NCBI GenBank assembly: GCA_933228675.1
Contig: OW121741.1
Coordinates: forward strand, 79,956,040 to 80,020,039
Direction of reading: 5' to 3'
Length of the DNA: 64,000 bases
Origin: Stomorhina lunata
Lineage: Eukaryota > Arthropoda > Insecta > Diptera > Rhiniidae
Under the pieces are notes generated by a model that was not told the origin of the DNA, made no database searches, and saw only the letters and a program-made list of their open reading frames with translations. The position numbers were made by a program, and so were the translations under genes. Shown one piece after another: positions 57,549 through 64,000 of this stretch. Each line of letters starts with the position of its first letter. The stretch's first letter is position 1.

Positions 57549-60500
57549 AAAATTCTATAGAAAATTTTTTTATAGAAAAAAATTCTATAGAAAAATTTTT
57601 TTTATAGAAAAATTTTTTATAGAAAAATTTTTCTATAGAAAAATTTTCTTTATAGAAAAATTTTCTATAGAAAAATTTTCTATATAGAAAAATTTTCTTT
57701 ATAGAAAAATTTTCTATAGAAAAATTTTCTTTATAGAAAAATTTTGTATAGAAAAATTTTCTTTATAGAAAAATTTTCTATAGAAAAATTTTCTTAATAG
57801 AAAAATTTTCTATAGAAAAATTTTCTCTATAGAAAAATTTTCTATAGAAAAATTTTTTTCTATAGAAAAATTTTCTTTATAGAAAAATTTTCTATGGAAA
57901 AATTTTCTTTATAGAAAAATTTTCTGTAGAAAAACTTTCTTTATAGAAAAATTTTCTATAGAAAAATTTTCTTTATAGAAAAATTTTCTATAGAAAAATT
58001 TTCTTTATAGAAAAATTTTCTATAGAAAAATTTTCTTAATAGAAAAATTTTCTATAGAAAAATTTTCTTTATAGAAAAATTTTCTATAGAAAAATTTTCT
58101 TTATAGAAAAATTTTCTATAGAAAAATTTTCTTTATAGAAAAATTTTCTATAGAAAAATTTTCTTAATAGAAAAATTTTCTATAGAAAAATTTCCTTAAT
58201 AGAAAAATTTTCTATAGAAAAATTTTCTTTATAGAAAAATTTTCTATAGAAAATTTTTTTTTTTATAGAAAAATTTTCTATAGAAAAATTTTCTTTATAG
58301 AAAAATTTTCTATAGAAAAATTTTCTTTATAGAAAAATTTTCTATAGAAAAATTTTCTTTATAGAAAAATTTTCTATAGAAAAATTTTCTTTATAGAAAA
58401 ATTTTCTATAGAAAAATTTTCTTTATAGAAAAATTTTCTATAGAAAAATTTTCTATAGAAAAATTTTCTTTATAGAAAAATTTTCTTTATAGAAAAATTT
58501 TCTATAGAAAAATTTTCTTTATAGAAAAATTTTCTATAGAAAAATTTTCTATAGAAAAATTTTCTATAGAAAAATTTTCTATAGAAAAATTTTCTTTATA
58601 GAAAAATTTTCTATAGAAAAATTTTCTTTATAGAAAAATTTTCTATAGAAAAATTTTCTTTATAGAAAAATTTTCTATAGAAAAATTTTCTTTATAGAAA
58701 AATTTTCTAAAGAAATATTTTCTTACTAGAAAAATTTTCTTTATAGAAAAATTTTATATAGAAAAATTTTCTTTATAGAAAAATTTTCTTTATAGAAAAA
58801 TTTTCTTTATAGAAAAATTTTCTATAGAAAAATGTTCTTTATAGAAAAATTTTCTATAGAAAAATTTTTGTTATAGAAAAATTTTCTTTATAGAAAAATT
58901 TTCTATACAAAATTTTTTTTTATAGAAAAATTTTCTTTATAGAAAAATTTTCTATAGAAAAATTTTCTTTATAGAAAAATTTTCTATAGAAAAATTTTCT
59001 TTATAGACAAATTTTCTATAGAAAAATTTTCTTTATAGACAAATTTTCTATAGAAAAATTTTCTTTATACAAAAATTTTCTATAGAAAAATTTTCTTTAT
59101 AGAAAAATTTTCTATAGAAAAATTTTCTTTATAGAAAAATTTTCTATAGAAAAATTTTCTTTATAGAAATATTTTCTATAGAAAAATTTTCTTTATAGAA
59201 AAATTTTCTATAGAAAAATTTTCTTTATAGAAAAAATTTCTATAGAAAAATTTTCTTTATAGAAAAATTTTCTATAGAAAAATTTTCTTTATAGAAAAAT
59301 TTTTTATAGAAAAATTTTCTTTATAGAAAAATTTTCTATAGAAAAATTTTCTTTATAGAAAAATTTTCTTTATAGAAAAATTTTATATAGAAAAATTTTC
59401 TTTATAGAAAAATTTTCTTTATAGAAAAATTTTCTATAGAAAAATGTTCTTTATAGAAAAATTTTCTATAGAAAAATTTTTGTTATAGAAAAATTTTCTT
59501 TATAGAAAAATTTTCTATACAAAAATTTTTTTTTATAGAAAAATTTTCTTTATAGAAAAATTTTCTATAGAAAAATTTTTGTTATAGAAAAATTTTCTAT
59601 AGAAAAATTTTCTTTATAGAAAAAATTTCTATACAAAATTGCTCTATAGAAAATTGTTCTTTATAGAAAAATTTTCTATAGAAAATTTTTTTTTATAGAC
59701 AAATTTTCTATAGAAAAATTTTCTTTATAGAAAAATTTTCTATAGAAAAATTTTCTTTATAGAAAAATTTTCTATAGAAAAATTTTCTTAATAGAAAAAT
59801 TTTCTATAGAAAAATTTTCTCTATAGAAAAATTTTCTATAGAAAAATTTTTTTCTATAGAAAAATTTTCTTTATAGAAAAATTTTCTATGGAAAAATTTT
59901 CTTTATAGAAAAATTTTCTGTAGAAAAACTTTCTTTATAGAAAAATTTTCTATAGAAAAATTTTCTTTATAGAAAAATTTTCTATAGAAAAATTTTCTTT
60001 ATAGAAAAATTTTCTATAGAAAAATTTTCTTAATAGAAAAATTTTCTATAGAAAAATTTTCTTTATAGAAAAATTTTCTATAGAAAAATTTTCTTTATAG
60101 AAAAATTTTCTATAGAAAAATTTTCTTTATAGAAAAATTTTCTATAGAAAAATTTTCTTAATAGAAAAATTTTCGATAGAAAAATTTCCTTAATAGAAAA
60201 ATTTTCTATAGAAAAATTTTCTTTATAGAAAAATTTTCTATAGAAAATTTTTTTTTTTATAGAAAAATTTTCTATAGAAAAATTTTCTTTATAGAAAAAT
60301 TTTCTATAGAAAAATTTTCTTTATAGAAAAATTTTCTATAGAAAAATTTTCTTTATAGAAAAATTTTCTATAGAAAAATTTTCTTTATAGAAAAATTTTC
60401 TATAGAAAAATTTTCTTTATAGAAAAATTTTCTATAGAAAAATTTTCTATAGAAAAATTTTCTTTATAGAAAAATTTTCTTTATAGAAAAATTTTCTATA

Positions 60501-62040
60501 GAAAAATTTTCTTTATAGAAAAATTTTCTATAGAAAAATTTTCTATAGAAAAATTTTCTATAGAAAAATTTTCTATAGAAAAATTTTCTTTATAGAAAAA
60601 TTTTCTATAGAAAAATTTTCTTTATAGAAAAATTTTCTATAGAAAAATTTTCTTTATAGAAAAATTTTCTATAGAAAAATTTTCTTTATAGAAAAATTTT
60701 CTAAAGAAATATTTTCTTACTAGAAAAATTTTCTTTATAGAAAAATTTTATATAGAAAAATTTTCTTTATAGAAAAATTTTCTTTATAGAAAAATTTTCT
60801 TTATAGAAAAATTTTTTATAGAAAAATGTTCTTTATAGAAAAATTTTCTATAGAAAAATTTTTGTTATAGAAAAATTTTCTTTATAGAAAAATTTTCTAT
60901 ACAAAATTTTTTTTTATAGAAAAATTTTCTTTATAGAAAAATTTTCTATAGAAAAATTTTCTTTATAGACAAATTTTCTATAGAAAAATTTTCTTTATAG
61001 ACAAATTTTCTATAGAAAAATTTTCTTTATAGACAAATTTTCTATAGAAAAATTTTCTTTATACAAAAATTTTCTATAGAAAAATTTTCTTTATAGAAAA
61101 ATTTTCTATAGAAAAATTTTCTTTATAGAAAAATTTTCTATAGAAAAATTTTCTTTATAGAAATATTTTCTATAGAAAAATTTTCTTTATAGAAAAATTT
61201 TCTATAGAAAAATTTTCTTTATAGAAAAAATTTCTATAGAAAAATTTTCTTTATAGAAAAATTTTCTATAGAAAAATTTTCTTTATAGAAAAATTTTTTA
61301 TAGAAAAATTTTCTTTATAGAAAAATTTTCTATAGAAAAATTTTCTTTATAGAAAAATTTTCTTTATAGAAAAATTTTATATAGAAAAATTTTCTTTATA
61401 GAAAAATTTTCTTTATAGAAAAATTTTCTATAGAAAAATGTTCTTTATAGAAAAATTTTCTATAGAAAAATTTTTGTTATAGAAAAATTTTCTTTATAGA
61501 AAAATTTTCTATACAAAAATTTTTTTTTATAGAAAAATTTTCTTTATAGAAAAATTTTCTATAGAAAAATTTTTGTTATAGAAAAATTTTCTATAGAAAA
61601 ATTTTCTTTATAGAAAAAATTTCTATACAAAATTGCTCTATAGAAAATTGTTCTTTATAGAAAAATTTTCTATAGAAAATTTTTTTTTATAGACAAATTT
61701 TCTATAGAAAAATTTTCTTTATAGAAAAATTTTCTATAGAAAAATTTTCTTTATAGAAAAATTTTCTATAGAAAAATTTTCTTTACAGAAAAATTTTCTA
61801 TAGAAAAATTTTCTTTATAGAAAAATTTTCTATAGAAAAATTTTCTTTATAGAAAAATTTTCTATAGAAAAATTTTCTTTATAGAAAAATTTTCTATAGA
61901 AAAATTTTCTTTATAGAAAAATTTTCTATAGAAAAATTTTCTTTATAGAAAAATTTTCTATAGAAAAATTTTCTTTATAGAAAAATTTTCTATAGAAAAA
62001 TTTTCTTTATAGAAAAATTTTCTATAGAAAAATATTCTTT
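57549..62040. repeat. TATAGAAAAATTTTCT minisatellite with 1,994-bp HOR
   Basis: A 4.5-kb array of units near TCTATAGAAAAATTTT alternating with CTTTATAGAAAAATTTT (about 16-17 bp, paired to ~33-34 bp). Rare variants recur at an exact spacing of 1,994 bp: a seven-T run at 57853 and 59847, CTAAAGAAATATTTTC at 58707 and 60701, and CTATACAAAATTGCTC at 59629 and 61623. A shorter internal duplication of about 630 bp (58751 versus 59381) is nested in it. No coding. Confidence 0.95.
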
Positions 62041-62245
62041 CATTTTGCATTCAAATGCATTTTGGTATTCTTATAATATAGAAAATCGAAATAAATGATA
62101 AATAATAAAAATTCCTATAATTTATTTTGTAAATTCAGCATAAACTAAAAAAGTATGTTTTATCAAATAAAACATTAAAAAATCTAGATTAAGACAAAAT
62201 TTGTTATCTTAAAACTCTAAATGCAGAAAGAATTTTAACAATTTC
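62041..62245. other. Spacer
   Basis: About 200 bp of AT-rich sequence between the minisatellite and a HINE-like element. No feature. Confidence 0.5.
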
Positions 62246-63016
62246 TTTTTATACCATATATCATAGGTGGAAAGTGGTATTATAAGTTTGTGCTGATGTA
62301 TGTAACGCATAGAAATATTTGTCTTAGACCCACCTTTTAGTATGCCAATAGGCTTAGAATCACTTTCTGAGTCGATTTAGCGATGTCCGTCCGTCTGGGC
62401 GGCTGACTGGCTGGACCCCATATAAACCTTGTAAAACTACAGGTCGCAATTCTAAAGATAATTTGTTGAAATTTGGCACAGATAATTTATTAGGTAATGG
62501 GACCATGGCTATTGATATTTGTCAAAATCGGTCCAATATTTATGATACCTCCCATAGGTCCCACTTACCGGAATTGATATATTGGCCTCAAATATCAATA
62601 TTTTTTCATGAAATTTGAATCAAATACTGCTTATGTAAACCAAAATCATTTTACCAAATTTCGTTGAAATCGGTCCACATTTTACCATAGCTCCCATACA
62701 GACTCTTCTTTAAAAACGCACATAATGAGACAATATTCACGCTCGTAAATCTAAAGATAATGAGAATTTTAAGTTTATTTTTTAGCGTACGTAATTTTTG
62801 TAGCAACTGTAATTAATTTGCCAAATTTTGAGATAATCGGTCCACATTTGATCCTAGCTCTCATATAAGTCCAAATGACGAAAACATCTTAAATACATGA
62901 GTTTTGAGAAAATGTTTGTATGATGGCAAAATTTAGCAAATATTTGTCTTTACACAGGAAAAATAACACCTTTGACCTTAGTGGTATGGTCGGGCTTGAC
63001 CGACTATAGCACTTGT
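62246..63016 (+). mobile_element. HINE/DINE-1-like element, second family
   Basis: The start TTTTTATACCATATATCATA with inverted TGGTATTATA resembles the start of the element at 46714. A GTCCGTCCGTCTGG run follows at about 62384. Blocks containing AAATTTCGTTGAAATCGGTC and CCATAGCTCCCATA come next. The end TAGTGGTATGGTCGGGCTTGACCGAC (a hairpin) is followed by TATAGCACTTGTT. The 3' end matches the style of the first HINE (TATAACACTCTTACTTGTT). It is about 770 bp with no coding capacity. The left edge is approximate. Confidence 0.62.
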
Positions 63017-64000
63017 TTTTTATTATTCTCATGCCAAAAACACTTAAATTTCTATACGTCCTTCAAATCACTTGCGTCACGTTTTGTTCCCATTGTATTA
63101 AATGTCATCATGATTTTAGTTCTGTTAAAATTTTTGTTTCGATTCTAAACTTTAGGATGGGAATAACTTCTGCAGTTTTGGTTGATTTTGTAAATGTTAT
63201 TGTAACTATTTATATTTGAAGGAAATACAAAACTATAAAACTAAAATATCTGCAAAAATGGAAGTCATTTGATATTGTCTGTGTTCAAAATGATAAAGAA
63301 AATCGAGTGTTGGTACTTGAAGTTTGGAGTTTCGCGTTAAACCGAGTGACTGCATTTGTAAGATAAGATATTAAGGATGAAGTTTTAAGTTATATGTTTG
63401 TTATGTTATGAATAATAGCTTAAAAAATAATTTTACATTTAGATGGATTGATGATTCACAAACCTCATTAAAGGTGATTTAATTCATCATATTCCTCAGC
63501 AAGTTTTCTATAGAAAACTCATTCCACTGACAAGTTTTCTTCACAAAATCCATCTACCCAAAAAGTTTTTTATAGAAAACTGTTCTAACCGACAACTTTT
63601 GTATATACAAGTTTAATAATTTCCTCTTTGTTCTTTCTTTTAATCCTAAGATAACTATTACTTTTAGAAGAAAAAAAGTTGGTATTTTTAAACTTTTCTT
63701 ACACCCAAAACCAAAGGGTTGTAAGTAGTACTCGTATTACTTTAACTTATTCGCATATAAAGAGTTTGTTTATCCAACTTTAGAATATTTTTGTTTGCTA
63801 TAATATACTCGTAGATATAAAATTTTGTAGAATTGTTATGCATTCTATTTAAATATTTCAAAACTTCTTGAATAGTTTTGAAAAGTATGAATATGATAAT
63901 TTAAGGCGTTACTAGTTTACATTTTTCACATTTATCAAAGTAAAAAGTTTAGTTGTAAAAATCTTATCGTTTGCATAATAATATCATAAAAAATGTCATG
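63017..64000. other. Unclassified AT-rich DNA to window end
   Basis: About 1 kb without a supported gene. The 68-residue plus frame at 63013-63219 has no domain. Isolated AAGTTTTCTATAGAAAACT and AGTTTTTTATAGAAAACTGTT segments (63501-63583) repeat the core word of the minisatellites in non-tandem form. Confidence 0.5.

Overview
The window looks like repeat-dense, very AT-rich chromosomal DNA from an insect, most likely a calyptrate-type fly. I infer this from the element families: a Ty3/gypsy pol remnant, a jockey/CR1-like LINE 3' end, a rosa-like (DD41D) Tc1/mariner element, DINE-1/HINE-like elements with GTCY microsatellites, and minisatellites built on TATAGAAAAATTTT. I recognise no host protein-coding gene, no functional rRNA or tRNA gene and no prokaryotic feature. 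Every recognisable coding sequence belongs to a decayed mobile element. The density of nested insertions and tandem DNA suggests heterochromatin or a pericentromeric or gene-poor arm segment.

Layout. 1-5.2 kb: unclassified AT-rich DNA, a Helitron-like element (family A, copy 1) and a TIR element enclosing a tRNA-like sequence. 5.4-9.4 kb: a 5'-truncated gypsy pol pseudogene (RT, RNase H, integrase) with a 3' LTR that is split by a 1.2-kb TIR element, which also carries tRNA-like sequence. 9.5-12.1 kb: two near-identical 0.8-kb CCCAG-ended MITEs, a TTAA-flanked MITE and a 129-bp foldback. 12.95-15.6 kb: an eroded array of Helitron-type internal modules. 15.9-17.8 kb: an AT minisatellite.

17.9-39.2 kb is the most striking part. 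Two direct 4.0-4.6-kb copies of one canonical Helitron (family C: 5' TC, 3' hairpin plus CTAG, inserted between A and T) flank an 11.4-kb array of about 91 copies of a 125-bp satellite. The satellite starts and stops in the same monomer phase at the two Helitron ends. The whole block appears to split an older MITE.

39.3-42.8 kb: a LINE 3' fragment and a frameshifted rosa-like transposon with TIRs. 43.3-54.1 kb: four more family-A Helitrons (both orientations, one incomplete). One of them is nested in a HINE-like element, which itself interrupts or adjoins another family-A copy with a ~520-bp flanking duplication. Inverted LINE debris lies at 51.4-52.2 kb. 54.8-56.0 kb: a 1.2-kb TIR element with a large internal palindrome. 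56.0-62.0 kb: two AT minisatellites, the second with a 1,994-bp higher-order period. 62.2-63.0 kb: another HINE-like element. The remainder is unclassified.

No pathway is encoded here. The content records rolling-circle transposons, MITEs, satellites and retroelement remains acting on each other. Family names come from motif recognition alone and no database was searched. Coordinates of eroded repeat edges are approximate.
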